Positions 30,137-38,864 of a DNA stretch of 64,000 bases are shown in pieces (positions within the stretch are counted from its first letter, which is position 1; the number at the start of each line of letters is the position of its first letter). The notes below the pieces were generated by a model. That model did no database searches and had not been told where the DNA came from. It saw only the letters and a program-made list of their open reading frames with translations. A program made the position numbers and the translations under genes. Where the stretch lies: NCBI RefSeq assembly GCF_003429005.1, contig NZ_QVQV01000006.1, positions 558,001-622,000 of the forward strand, written 5' to 3'. The stretch comes from Paraburkholderia sp. DHOC27 (GTDB taxonomy: Bacteria; Pseudomonadota; Gammaproteobacteria; Burkholderiales; Burkholderiaceae).

Positions 30137-30179
30137 CAACGCCACAGAAAGACGATTGTAGTCGTCTGCTGTGGCGTTG
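30137..30179. repeat. Strong imperfect inverted repeat between tal and VOC gene
   Basis: CAACGCCACAG (30137-30147) pairs exactly with 30169-30179, and an inner AGACGA (30150-30155) pairs with TCGTCT (30162-30167). The loop is six bases. Read on the minus strand, the loop contains TACAAT, a possible -10 box for the VOC gene. Confidence 0.7.
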
Positions 30180-30274
30180 AATGTGAAACTATGTCGCGCG
30201 CGGCGGGGCCGCTTCAACCCCGGCCTGAGAGCCTCGAACCCCGCCGCCAACCGGCGCGTTGTCAGCCCGAATGC

Positions 30275-31228
30275 TTAACGCAGTTCTTCGATCAGCTTTT
30301 CCAGCTTGACCGCGTCTGCCGCGAACGCACGAATGCCTTCAGCGAGCTTTTCGGTGGCCATGGCTTCGTCGTTGACGAGGAAGCGGAACGTCGATTCATC
30401 GACCGCCACGCGTTCGATATTGCCTGCCTCGCCCATTGCCGGCGACAGCTTGCGCTCCACCTTGTCCGTGCTGTCCTGCAGCTTTTGCAGCAGATCGGGG
30501 CTGATGGTGAGCAGGTCGCAACCGGCCAGTTCGAGCACCTGACCCGGCGTGCGGAAGCTCGCGCCCATCACCTCGGTCTTGTAGCCGAACTTCTTGTAGT
30601 ACGCGTAGATGCGGCGCACGGATTGCACGCCCGGATCGTTGGCGCCGCCGTCTTTCGCTTCGTCCCACGCGCTGCCGGCGTTTTTCTTGTACCAGTCGTA
30701 GATGCGGCCCACGAACGGCGAGATCAGTTGCGCGCCGGCTTCGGCACAGGCGGCGGCCTGCGCGAGCGAGAACAGCAGCGTCATGTTGCAGTGGATGCCT
30801 TCCTTCTGCAGTTGCTCGGCCGCGCGCACGCCTTCCCACGTGGACGCCAGCTTGATCAGGATACGTTCGCGGCCAATGCCCGCCGCTTCGTACAGCTTGA
30901 TCAGCTCATGGCCCTTTTCGATCGAGGCTTTGGTATCGAACGACAGACGCGCGTCGACTTCGGTCGAGACGCGGCCCGGAATGATCTTAAGAATCTCGGT
31001 GCCGAAGGCGATCAGCAGATTGTCGATGATCTCGCCAACCGGCTTCGACGCGTGATCGCGCACGGTTTTTTCCAGCAGCGGGCGGTAGTCGGCCTTCTGC
31101 ACGGCCTTGAGGATCAGCGACGGGTTGGTGGTCGCGTCCTGCGGCTTGTACTGGGCGAGTTGCTGGAAGTCGCCGGTGTCGGCGACGACGGTCGTGAATT
31201 GCTTGAGTTGATCGAGTGCGGTAGTCAT
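30275..31228 (-). CDS. tal: Transaldolase
   Basis: Cytoplasmic enzyme of the non-oxidative pentose phosphate pathway; it moves a dihydroxyacetone unit between sugar phosphates. The 317-residue length fits the TalB-type subfamily 1. The Schiff-base lysine is in RILIKLASTWEG (about residue 132). Other family motifs are TTNPSLILKA near the N-terminus and CNMTLLFSLAQA. The leader of 250 bases between this gene and the benE-type gene contains two strong hairpins. The position is not linked to other sugar-phosphate genes. Confidence 0.96.
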   Translation of the reverse strand: MTTALDQLKQFTTVVADTGDFQQLAQYKPQDATTNPSLILKAVQKADYRPLLEKTVRDHASKPVGEIIDNLLIAFGTEILKIIPGRVSTEVDARLSFDTKASIEKGHELIKLYEAAGIGRERILIKLASTWEGVRAAEQLQKEGIHCNMTLLFSLAQAAACAEAGAQLISPFVGRIYDWYKKNAGSAWDEAKDGGANDPGVQSVRRIYAYYKKFGYKTEVMGASFRTPGQVLELAGCDLLTISPDLLQKLQDSTDKVERKLSPAMGEAGNIERVAVDESTFRFLVNDEAMATEKLAEGIRAFAADAVKLEKLIEELR

Positions 31229-31287
31229 GTCGAGCCTTTAGGGCGCACAGGCGCAGTAGTCCAGACGTTGGAGAGAACCGCCGCTGA

Positions 31288-31369
31288 CCGACCGGCGGAG
31301 GGGCTCCGGTCGGCGCGGCGGCAGCATTTCACGCTGCGGCATTGTTCTCGTGATGCCGGACAATGCCGC
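31288..31369. promoter_or_regulatory. Two hairpins in the tal upstream region
   Basis: CCGACCGG (31288-31295) pairs with CCGGTCGG (31306-31313), ten-base loop. GCGGCATTGT (31336-31345) pairs with ACAATGCCGC (31360-31369), 14-base loop. Both lie between the benE-type stop and the tal start, on DNA that would be the tal leader. One may instead act as a weak terminator of the upstream gene. Confidence 0.5.
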
Positions 31370-31482
31370 CCGATACTTCTATTCTATGGCGGATCGGATG
31401 AGGCGGCGCTTCAGACGTACACTCTGACACATCCGTTGGGCGGTGCGTTCATCCTGGTTCAATTCCACTCCGCCGCCAGCCT

Positions 31483-32703
31483 TCAGGCGCGCCGCGCATT
31501 CAGCACGAGCTGGGTCAGCACGCCCGCTACCAGCCCCCAGAATGCCGAACCGATCGAGAGCAGCGTGAGGCCCGACGCCGTCACCATGAAGGTGACCAGC
31601 GCGGCTTCGCGTTGCCGCAGGTCCTGCATGGCGTTGGCCAGTCCGCTCATGATCGAGCCGAACAGCGCGAGTGCCGCCACCGACACCACCAGCGCCTTCG
31701 GCAACGACGCGAACAGCGCAGCGATGGTCGCGCCGAACACCCCGGCAATCAGGTAAAACACGCCGCACCAGAGCGCGGCGGTGTAGCGCTTCGCGTGATT
31801 CTCGTGGGCTTCTGGCCCGGTACAGATGGCCGCCGTGATGGCCGCAAGATTGATGCCGTGCGAGCCGAACGGCGCGAGCAGCAGCGAAGCAATCCCGGTG
31901 GTGGCGATGAGCGGGGCGGACGGTGTGGTGTAACCGTCGGCGCGCAGCACGGCGATGCCGGGCACGTTCTGCGACGCCATTGCGACGACGAACAGCGGAA
32001 TGCCGATGCTGACAATGGCCGCAACCGAGAAGGCCGGCATGGTCAGCACGGGCTGGGCGAGGGCGACGTGAAAGCGGCTGAAATCGAGCAGGCCGAGCCC
32101 GCCGGCCACGGCCGTGCCGACTACCAGCGTCGTGACGATGGCGTAACGGGGCGCGAGGCGCTTGACGATCAGGTAGGTGAAGAACATGGCCAGCACCAGC
32201 GCGGTCTGGAACTGCGCGGCGCGGAAAATCTCGATGCCGATCTCGAACAGGATGCCGGCCAGCAGTGCTGAAGCGATCCCGGCGGGAATCTTTTTCATCA
32301 GCGTATCGAACCAGCCGGTCAGACCGACCACGGTAAGCAGCAGTGCGCAGACGATGAACGCGCCGATCGCCTCCGGATACGCCACGTGTGGCAGCGACGA
32401 CACCAGCAGCGCGGCCCCCGGCGTGGACCAGGCAATCACGATGGGCGCGCGAAAGCGCAGCGACAGGCCGATCGTACACAACGCCATGCCAATGGAGAGC
32501 GCCCAGATCCACGAGGAAATCTGCGCGTCCGACAGATGCGCGGCCTGACCCGCCTGAAACATCAGCACGAGCGAGCTGGTGTAGCCCGTCATCATGGCCA
32601 CGAAGCCCGCTACGACCGCCGATACCGAGGTGTCGGCAAACGGCCTCAGCGGTGTGCGCGGCGCGGTAGAAGGGGCCAGCTCAGGGGACGACGACGGAGG
32701 CAT
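31483..32703 (-). CDS. BenE family benzoate/H+ symporter
   Basis: A 406-residue inner-membrane transporter with 11-12 predicted helices. The family signature is visible in ISSWIWALSIGMALCTIGLS, FDTLMKKIPAGIASALLAGI and FVVAMASQNVPGIAVL. BenE proteins belong to the NCS2-related group and import benzoate in catabolic clusters, but no benzoate degradation genes are nearby, so the substrate is unproven. The next gene on the same strand downstream is tal. Confidence 0.88.
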   Translation of the reverse strand: MPPSSSPELAPSTAPRTPLRPFADTSVSAVVAGFVAMMTGYTSSLVLMFQAGQAAHLSDAQISSWIWALSIGMALCTIGLSLRFRAPIVIAWSTPGAALLVSSLPHVAYPEAIGAFIVCALLLTVVGLTGWFDTLMKKIPAGIASALLAGILFEIGIEIFRAAQFQTALVLAMFFTYLIVKRLAPRYAIVTTLVVGTAVAGGLGLLDFSRFHVALAQPVLTMPAFSVAAIVSIGIPLFVVAMASQNVPGIAVLRADGYTTPSAPLIATTGIASLLLAPFGSHGINLAAITAAICTGPEAHENHAKRYTAALWCGVFYLIAGVFGATIAALFASLPKALVVSVAALALFGSIMSGLANAMQDLRQREAALVTFMVTASGLTLLSIGSAFWGLVAGVLTQLVLNARRA

Positions 32704-32813
32704 GCGGAGGTCTCGAAAGTGCGTTGTGGGGTAATTGCTGAAGCGCTAAGCGTGGTACGAAGCAGGACGCTGCGTGGTACGAAACAGCACACGGTGTCCC
32801 GAGCGGGCAAAAC

Positions 32814-33989
32814 TCATTTGCTCAGCGTGCGCATGGCCGTTTCGAGCCCCGCGAGGGTGAGAGGATACATCCTGTGCCCGAGCACTTCACGAATCACCGA
32901 CACCGATTGGCGGTATTCCCACAAACCCTCCGGCTCGGGATTGAGCCACGCGTGGCGCGGGAAATGATCCGCGAGCCGGCGCAGCCACACCGCGCCCGCC
33001 TCGTCGTTGTTGTACTCCACCGAGCCGCCCGCCTGCAGCACCTCGTACGGGCTCATGGTGGCGTCGCCGACGAAGATCAGCTTGTAGTCGGGCGTGAACT
33101 TGTGCAGCACGTCCCACGTCGGCATGCGTTCCGCGTGACGGCGGCGGTTGTTCTTCCACAGGAAGTCGTACACGCAGTTGTGGAAGTAGTAGAACTCGAG
33201 GTGCTTGAACTCGGCCTTGGCGGCGGAGAACAGTTCTTCGGTGCGCTTGATGTGGTCGTCCATCGAGCCGCCCACGTCGAGCAGCATCAGCACTTTCACG
33301 TTGTTGTGGCGCTCGGGCACCATCTTCAGATCGAGCCAGCCGGCATTTGCGGCCGTGCTGCGGATCGTGTCGGGCAGATCCAGTTCTTCGGCAGCGCCTT
33401 CGCGCGCGAAGCGGCGCAACCGCCGCAATGCCACCTTGATGTTGCGGGTGCCGATTTCCACCTGATCGTCATAGTCGCGGTACGCGCGGGCGTCCCAGAC
33501 CTTGACGGCCGAGCGGTTGCCTGCCGCATCGCCGCCAATGCGGATGCCTTCCGGGTTATAGCCGCCGTTGCCGAACGGCGAGGTGCCACCCGTGCCGATC
33601 CATTTGTTGCCGCCTTCGTGACGCTCCTGCTGTTCGTCGAAGAGTTCCTTGAGACGCTCCATCAGCTTGTCGAGGCCGCCCATCGCTTCGATCTGCGCCT
33701 TTTCTTCCGGCGAGAGATCGCGCTGCAGCTTCTTCTTCAGCCAGTCGAGCGGCACGTCGAAGGCCAGTTCGGACTTCAGCGCCACGCCGTTGAAATACGC
33801 GCCGAACGCCTGATCGAACTTGTCGAAGAACTGCTCGTCCTTGACGAGCGTGAGCCGCGCGAGATAGTAGAACTCGTCGAGCGACGGCGGGATCACGCCG
33901 GCCTTCAGCGCTTCGAGCAGCGTCAGATATTCCTTCACCGACACGGGCAGCTTCGCGGCGCGCAAGGTGTAGAAGAAGTCGATCAGCAT
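32814..33989 (-). CDS. vWA domain protein (CoxE-like)
   Basis: A 391-residue cytoplasmic protein whose C-terminal half is a von Willebrand factor A domain of the CoxE type. The metal site reads LLDVGGSMDDH, so the first serine of the usual DxSxS is glycine. The N-terminal half is helical and charged. It follows a MoxR-type AAA ATPase gene by 80 bases on the same strand; MoxR/vWA pairs act as chaperones that mature or insert cofactors into other proteins. Its client cannot be read from the sequence, though two cytochrome genes are divergent from the pair. Confidence 0.85.
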   Translation of the reverse strand: MLIDFFYTLRAAKLPVSVKEYLTLLEALKAGVIPPSLDEFYYLARLTLVKDEQFFDKFDQAFGAYFNGVALKSELAFDVPLDWLKKKLQRDLSPEEKAQIEAMGGLDKLMERLKELFDEQQERHEGGNKWIGTGGTSPFGNGGYNPEGIRIGGDAAGNRSAVKVWDARAYRDYDDQVEIGTRNIKVALRRLRRFAREGAAEELDLPDTIRSTAANAGWLDLKMVPERHNNVKVLMLLDVGGSMDDHIKRTEELFSAAKAEFKHLEFYYFHNCVYDFLWKNNRRRHAERMPTWDVLHKFTPDYKLIFVGDATMSPYEVLQAGGSVEYNNDEAGAVWLRRLADHFPRHAWLNPEPEGLWEYRQSVSVIREVLGHRMYPLTLAGLETAMRTLSK

Positions 33990-34069
33990 GCGGGGTCCTC
34001 TGTTTCAGCGCACGGCGGCCGGGCTTGCGGCCGGCTGCGCTGGCCGCGGCAACGGCGAAATCAACGGCA

Positions 34070-34912
34070 TTACCGGTTATTGCGGTTCATGAAGATCAGC
34101 CGTTCGAACAGCCCGACGTCCTGCTCGTTTTTCAGCAGCGCGCCGTGCAGCGGCGGAATGATCTGCTTGTGATCCGACGAGCGCAGCGCCTCGGGCGGAA
34201 TGTCTTCGGCGAGCAGCAGCTTGAGCCAGTCCAGCAATTCGGAGGTGGACGGCTTCTTCTTCAGGCCGGACACGTTGCGCAACTCGAAGAAGCTTGCCAT
34301 TGCCGCCGCAAGCAGCTCTTTCTTGATGCCGGGATAGTGCACCTCGACGATCTGCTGCATCGTCACCGGGTCGGGGAACTTGATGTAGTGGAAAAAGCAG
34401 CGGCGCAGGAACGCGTCCGGCAGTTCCTTCTCGTTGTTCGACGTGATGATGACGAGCGGGCGATGCTTCGCGCGAATCAGTTCATGCGTCTCGTAGACGT
34501 AGAACTCCATGCGGTCGAGTTCGCGCAGCAGATCGTTGGGGAATTCGATGTCCGCCTTGTCGATCTCGTCGATCAGCAGCACCGTCTGCTGGTCCGCTTC
34601 GAACGCCTGCCACAGCACGCCCTTGACGATGTAATTGGCGATGTCCTTGACGCGCTCGTCGCCCAGTTGCGAATCGCGCAGGCGCGAGACTGCGTCGTAT
34701 TCGTACAGGCCTTGCTGGGCCTTGGTGGTGGACTTGATATGCCACTGCAGGAGTGGCATGCCGAGGGCGGCGGCCACTTCCTCGGCGAGCATGGTCTTGC
34801 CGGTGCCGGGCTCACCCTTGATGAGCAGCGGTCGCTGCAACGTCATGGCGGCGTTCACCGCGAGCTTGAGATCGTCGGTGGCGACGTATTGCGAGGAGCC
34901 TTCGAAACGCAT
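34070..34912 (-). CDS. MoxR-type AAA+ ATPase
   Basis: A 280-residue AAA+ ATPase with Walker A GEPGTGKTMLAEE (about residues 36-48), Walker B LLIDEIDKAD and the sensor region LVIITSNNEKELPDAFLRRC. It belongs to the MoxR group, which works with vWA proteins such as the one encoded next. The pair is probably one operon driven from upstream of 34912. No known client (CO dehydrogenase, methanol dehydrogenase or hydrogenase genes) is in the window. Confidence 0.9.
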   Translation of the reverse strand: MRFEGSSQYVATDDLKLAVNAAMTLQRPLLIKGEPGTGKTMLAEEVAAALGMPLLQWHIKSTTKAQQGLYEYDAVSRLRDSQLGDERVKDIANYIVKGVLWQAFEADQQTVLLIDEIDKADIEFPNDLLRELDRMEFYVYETHELIRAKHRPLVIITSNNEKELPDAFLRRCFFHYIKFPDPVTMQQIVEVHYPGIKKELLAAAMASFFELRNVSGLKKKPSTSELLDWLKLLLAEDIPPEALRSSDHKQIIPPLHGALLKNEQDVGLFERLIFMNRNNR

Positions 34913-35366
34913 GGCGAGACGCTCGTTCGGGGAAAATTCCAGTATAAGTCAGAAGCCCTGTTGGCCTGAAAGGCGCTGACGTATCGTGTCACCCGCACTG
35001 GCCGGTGCGTTGCCCGGTGGGCGGGCAGGGTGCCAAAGCCAGTGGCGGCCGAGACTGTGCGGGTTTTCCCGCTGGTCGTGCGCGGGGCCGGGCTGCACGG
35101 TGTTGGACAGCGCCGGCCGGTCCCGCGCGGGCGGCGTGTCCGCCAACGTGCACGGGCGTGGCCGAGGCGTTACAGTGGTCCTCGCGGCACCGTGCCAGGC
35201 CATGCAGGCGCCCGCCAGACGTGGGCCGGCGCTTGGTGGACGCCCGCTGTAGCGTCGCGGTACAATTAGCCCGATTTTTTTGGCCTGCGTGGCAACCCTA
35301 GAAGAAAGAATGGTGCAGGCCGTTGCCTTTCGGGCGCCCGTTTCCCCTCAAGCCAGGTTACATGCT
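34913..35366. other. Divergent intergenic region moxR-cytochrome
   Basis: About 450 GC-rich bases between the divergent MoxR and first cytochrome genes. Open frames on the plus strand here have very high G/C and no protein features. The only site I can support is the -10 box at 35261. Confidence 0.55.
35261..35266 (+). promoter_or_regulatory. Possible -10 of cytochrome operon
   Basis: TACAAT about 105 bases before the first cytochrome start, followed by a T7 stretch. No good -35 is seen at the standard spacing. Confidence 0.4.
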
Positions 35367-35735
35367 ATGAATAAATTCGTCGGCAAACACGTCGTGATCG
35401 CAGCGCTGTCGGTGCTGGCGGGATACGCGGCCAGTGTGCAGGCAGCGGATGTCGTAGGCAATGCGAAGGCAGGACAAGGCAAGGTCTCGATGTGTATTGG
35501 CTGCCACGGCATTCCTGACTACCGCACGGCGTACCCTGAGGTGTACCGGGTGCCTATCCTCGGTGGCCAGAATCGGCAATACCTCGAAAACGCCCTGCAT
35601 GGCTACCAGAAGGGCGATCGCCATTTCGCCACCATGCACGCCATTACGGCATCCATGTCGGATCAGGACATTGCCGACATCGCCGCGTACTATTCGGAGC
35701 AGAACCCCTCTTCGAAGAATAATCCCGACAAGTGA
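35367..35735 (+). CDS. Periplasmic class I cytochrome c (c553-like)
   Basis: A 122-residue secreted mono-heme cytochrome. A Sec signal peptide (about residues 1-27, ending in VQAA) is followed by the heme motif CIGCH at about residue 43. A methionine in ATMHAITASMSD is the likely second iron ligand. It resembles the cytochrome c4/c553 electron carriers. The start at 35367 is the beginning of the signal peptide. A second cytochrome gene starts 59 bases downstream, so they form a pair. Confidence 0.88.
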   Translation: MNKFVGKHVVIAALSVLAGYAASVQAADVVGNAKAGQGKVSMCIGCHGIPDYRTAYPEVYRVPILGGQNRQYLENALHGYQKGDRHFATMHAITASMSDQDIADIAAYYSEQNPSSKNNPDK

Positions 35736-35794
35736 TGGGCTGCGGTCAATCAACCAGTCACTCGGCTCATCAATTTCGCGGGATAGGAGAATTC

Positions 35795-36178
35795 ATGAAG
35801 AAGCCCCAACAGGCACTCCACACGGTGTTCAAGACGGCATGCGCAGCAGCGGCGTTGCTCGGTTTGGCCGCAGCGAACGTGGCGCACGCCGCCGACGCCG
35901 GCAACGGCAAGGTTCTGGTCGAGGCGCACAACTGCGCCGCCTGCCACGGCCCGGGCCTGAACAAGCCGGTGAGCCCGGAATATCCGCGGCTGGCCGGACA
36001 GCACGGCGACTACATCTACTGGGCGCTGCGTCAGTATCAGATGGGCAACGGCAACCCGCACTTCGGCCGCAACAACGCGATCATGCAGGCGCAGGTGCAA
36101 ACGCTGTCGCAAAGCGACATGAAAGACATCGCGGCCTACATCGAATCGCTCAACGGCGATCTGGTCGAGAAGAAGTAA
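35795..36178 (+). CDS. Periplasmic class I cytochrome c (c553-like)
   Basis: A 127-residue secreted mono-heme cytochrome with a signal peptide ending in AHAAD (about residue 33), heme motif CAACH and a likely methionine ligand in NNAIMQAQ. The frame starts earlier, but the ATG at 35795 begins the signal peptide and has GGATAGGAG in front. Tandem c553-type cytochromes often carry electrons to terminal oxidases or to other reductases; the partner is unknown. A strong terminator follows. Confidence 0.88.
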   Translation: MKKPQQALHTVFKTACAAAALLGLAAANVAHAADAGNGKVLVEAHNCAACHGPGLNKPVSPEYPRLAGQHGDYIYWALRQYQMGNGNPHFGRNNAIMQAQVQTLSQSDMKDIAAYIESLNGDLVEKK

Positions 36179-36212
36179 GCGCAGCGTATCTGCTGGCTGT
36201 ACGTGACAAGGC

Positions 36213-36243
36213 AAAAAAACACCCCGCTCTGGCGGGGTGTTTT
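36213..36243. terminator. Bidirectional terminator
   Basis: ACACCCCGC (36219-36227) pairs with GCGGGGTGT (36232-36240) across a four-base loop, with A7 before and T4 after. It can serve the cytochrome operon and the convergent DUF1841 gene. Confidence 0.85.
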
Positions 36244-36321
36244 GCGTTTACCGGCGCTCGTTTTGCGTGACCGCGGAGAGATTGGCGAGAACCTCCGCAC
36301 GCGAGGCGCGGGCGGCGGACC

Positions 36322-36756
36322 TCAGTCGCGTGACGCGCGGCGCTCGATGCGCTGCAGGTATGCGTCGGTGTCGGGCGGCGTGCCGGTGCGTTGGGCTTCC
36401 CAGATGGTCTCGCCGAGGCATTCCATGATGGCGTGCTGCGCCTCGTGCGTGGAGCCGAGGCGCGCGGCCAGCCGCTCGTGCGCCGCGCGGATGCCGGGCG
36501 GCTGGTCAATGGAGAGTTGCTCGCTGATGGCCAGATGCATCGACAGGTGCAGGAACGGGTTGGTCTGGCCACGCTCGGGTGAGTAGTCCTGCGCGTTGGC
36601 CGCTTCGGCGTCGGTGAGTTCGGCGTGGTATTCGGGGTGCTCGACGATCCAGTCGGCCGCGATGGCTTCGAGTGGCGTGAGGATCGTCCCTGCGCGCTGC
36701 TTGCGCCAGGTCTCGGTGAAAAAGCTTCGAACTTCGTCGCGGCTGGGATTGAACAT
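36322..36756 (-). CDS. DUF1841 family protein
   Basis: A 144-residue cytoplasmic protein of the DUF1841 family, common in beta- and gammaproteobacteria. It starts MFNPSRDEVRSFF and has the conserved histidine-containing stretch NPFLHLSMHLAISEQLSIDQ. No reaction is known. The ATG at 36756 is chosen because it gives the family's usual N-terminus; the frame is open 66 bases further. It lies downstream of nth and rsxB on the same strand with a 242-base gap, so it may have its own promoter. Confidence 0.87.
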   Translation of the reverse strand: MFNPSRDEVRSFFTETWRKQRAGTILTPLEAIAADWIVEHPEYHAELTDAEAANAQDYSPERGQTNPFLHLSMHLAISEQLSIDQPPGIRAAHERLAARLGSTHEAQHAIMECLGETIWEAQRTGTPPDTDAYLQRIERRASRD

Positions 36757-36998
36757 CGTGAGCGGGAATACGGTGGTGAGGGAGAGTGCAGGCGGGACGC
36801 ACTTGCGTCCGCGCGACGGCAAAACATGATTTTACGCCGCGCACGGATGTGACGCTGATGAGCGGCCAGGGTTCAGACGCGCGAGCCGAAGCCGAGGGCG
36901 CAGTGAAGATCAAAGCCAGGCCCGGCACCGAACTCAAGCTCACGACCAGGACGGCAACCTCCAGGACCTCACCCCAAGCTCGAACTAATGACCGCGCT

Positions 36999-37643
36999 TC
37001 ACAGATCCGGCGGCGGTGTCTTTGGCTTGAACTCGCACAGCGGTTCGATCGCGCAATGCCAGCATTCCGGCCGGCGCGCCTTGCACACGTAGCGGCCATG
37101 CAGGATCAGCCAGTGATGCGCATGCTGCACGAACTCGGCTGGCGTGAACTTCTCCAGCGCGGCTTCCACAGCGCGGACGTCCTTGCCCGGCGCCAGCCCG
37201 GTTCGATTCGCAACCCGAAAGATATGCGTGTCCACGGCAATGGTGGGCTCGCCGAATGCGATGTTGAGCACCACGTTGGCGGTCTTGCGTCCCACGCCGG
37301 GCAAACTCTCGAGCGCCTCGCGATTCGCCGGTACTTCGCCGCCATACTGGTCGAGCAGCAGCCGGGAAGTCGCCACGACGTTTTTCGCCTTGGTCCGGTA
37401 GAGCCCGATCGTCTTGATGTAGCCGGTCACGCCTTCCTCGCCGAGTTCGACGATCTGCTGCGGCGTATTGGCGACCGGAAACATCTTGCGCATGGCCTTG
37501 TTGACCGACACGTCCGTGGCTTGCGCGGACAGCATCACGGCAATCAGCAGTTCGAACGGCGTGCTGTACTCGAGTTCGGTCTTCGGTTCGGGGTCGATAC
37601 TTTGGAGCGTCTCGAAGATAGCGCGGCGTTTGTTCGCGTTCAT
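36999..37643 (-). CDS. nth: Endonuclease III
   Basis: Nth removes oxidised pyrimidines and cleaves the abasic site. The 214-residue protein has the helix-hairpin-helix LPGVGRKTANVVLN, the catalytic lysine within it (GRKTA), the catalytic aspartate in VDTHIFRVANR, and the C-terminal 4Fe-4S motif spaced C-X6-C-X2-C-X5-C near residue 190. It begins nine bases after the rsxB stop; the rsxB-nth pairing is conserved in many proteobacteria. Confidence 0.96.
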   Translation of the reverse strand: MNANKRRAIFETLQSIDPEPKTELEYSTPFELLIAVMLSAQATDVSVNKAMRKMFPVANTPQQIVELGEEGVTGYIKTIGLYRTKAKNVVATSRLLLDQYGGEVPANREALESLPGVGRKTANVVLNIAFGEPTIAVDTHIFRVANRTGLAPGKDVRAVEAALEKFTPAEFVQHAHHWLILHGRYVCKARRPECWHCAIEPLCEFKPKTPPPDL

Positions 37644-37652
37644 ACAGGGCGG

Positions 37653-38534
37653 TCAGGATTTGGACGGAGACTCGTCGCCGGATGAGCCTGGCGCGAGGGG
37701 GGCGGCTGACGGCGCTTGCGACGCATCCTCGCCTTCGATGCCAAGCCGCCGGCGACGCGCTTCGGCGGCGTCGATCTGCGCCTGCACGTCGGCGCTGACA
37801 TGTTCGACGTTTTGCGGACCCGCGCCCTTCGCGGCCATCTCTTCTTTCTTCTTGCGCGCCCGTTCGAGCGCCGCCTGAATGATGGCACGCTTCTTCGCTT
37901 CGGCGTCGTCAACGGACGATGCCGGAGACCCTTGTGCTGCGCTGTCAGCCGTACTGGCGCTCGGCGCGTGCGGGTTCGCGCTGCCCACGGCGCGGCGTGC
38001 TGCGGCGCGGGCTTCGGCCGCCTCGCGCTCGCGCGTGAGACGTGCTGCGCGGCGATCATGGCGCACGCGGGCGGCGTCGGCCTGCTCCTGCGTCCACGCA
38101 TCCCAGCCGGTGGCTTCGCCTGTGACCGGTTCCATCGCGATGCAGTCGACCGGGCAGGGCGGCACGCACAGGTCGCAGCCCGTGCACAGTGCGGCGATCA
38201 CGGTATGCATCTGCTTGGGTGCGCCGATGATCGCGTCCACCGGACACGCCTGCATGCACAGCGTGCAGCCGATGCACAAGTTCTCGTCGATCACGGCCAG
38301 TGGACGTGGCCGTTCAGGACCATTCGCTGGATTGAGCGGGATGACCGGTTTGCCGAGCAGGGTGGCGAGCCGCGCCACACCCTCGGCGCCGCCAGGCGGG
38401 CATTGATTGTAGTTCGCTGTGCCAAGTGCTACGGCTTCGGCGTACGGACGGCATGCGGGATATCCGCATTTCGTGCATTGGGTCTGGGGCAACAGATCTT
38501 CGATGCGGTCTGCGAGTGCGATGGAATCGATCAC
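37653..38534 (-). CDS. rsxB: RnfB/RsxB-type ferredoxin-like protein
   Basis: A 293-residue iron-sulfur protein. Residues 10-50 hold the RnfB-type cluster motif (CTKCGYPAC, then CPPGG). Residues 85-140 hold two ferredoxin 4Fe-4S motifs (CIGCTLCMQACPVD and CTGCDLCVPPCPVD). The N-terminal membrane anchor of RnfB is absent, and no other rnf/rsx genes lie nearby. The C-terminal 130 residues are rich in A, R, E and K and probably coiled. It may donate electrons in the cytoplasm, perhaps to SoxR or to a partner elsewhere. It is followed by nth after nine bases. Confidence 0.87.
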   Translation of the reverse strand: MIDSIALADRIEDLLPQTQCTKCGYPACRPYAEAVALGTANYNQCPPGGAEGVARLATLLGKPVIPLNPANGPERPRPLAVIDENLCIGCTLCMQACPVDAIIGAPKQMHTVIAALCTGCDLCVPPCPVDCIAMEPVTGEATGWDAWTQEQADAARVRHDRRAARLTREREAAEARAAARRAVGSANPHAPSASTADSAAQGSPASSVDDAEAKKRAIIQAALERARKKKEEMAAKGAGPQNVEHVSADVQAQIDAAEARRRRLGIEGEDASQAPSAAPLAPGSSGDESPSKS

Positions 38535-38864
38535 GGTAACAACGGTGAGGCTTGCCGAGGGACGCCGAAACGGTTGCTCAGGTCAACCTAAGGATGGCCA
38601 AAGCGGCGGCTAAAGACTACCCGAGGCGTTCAACGACAGGCGTAAAGCGAGGCTGAATGGCCGGCTCGCTCAGGGGTAGGAGAAATGCGACATTATCGCC
38701 GATTTCCCCGATTGCCATTGTCAAACCATGTGCCATAATCGAAGCGCTTTTCCGAAAGACCGCAGAAGGGTATCCCCCAACCAGCCCGGTCACTGCTGTC
38801 GGTTCAAGGCCCGAGGAGAGGCCGGCGGCACGATCCGGTTAACGCGGCTTACGATACTGCCACC
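38535..38864. other. Divergent intergenic region rsxB-TetR
   Basis: 330 bases without a supported gene. A promoter with reasonable spacing toward the TetR gene lies at 38712-38739. Confidence 0.5.
38712..38739 (+). promoter_or_regulatory. Predicted promoter of the TetR-family gene
   Basis: TTGCCA (38712-38717) and CATAAT (38734-38739) are separated by 16 bases, a plausible sigma-70 promoter with a leader of about 120 bases before the start at 38865. Confidence 0.5.

Noticed and set aside
35000..35260. GC-rich plus-strand open frames before the cytochrome genes
   Set aside because: All three frames are open because of base composition; none has a ribosome-binding site or domain.
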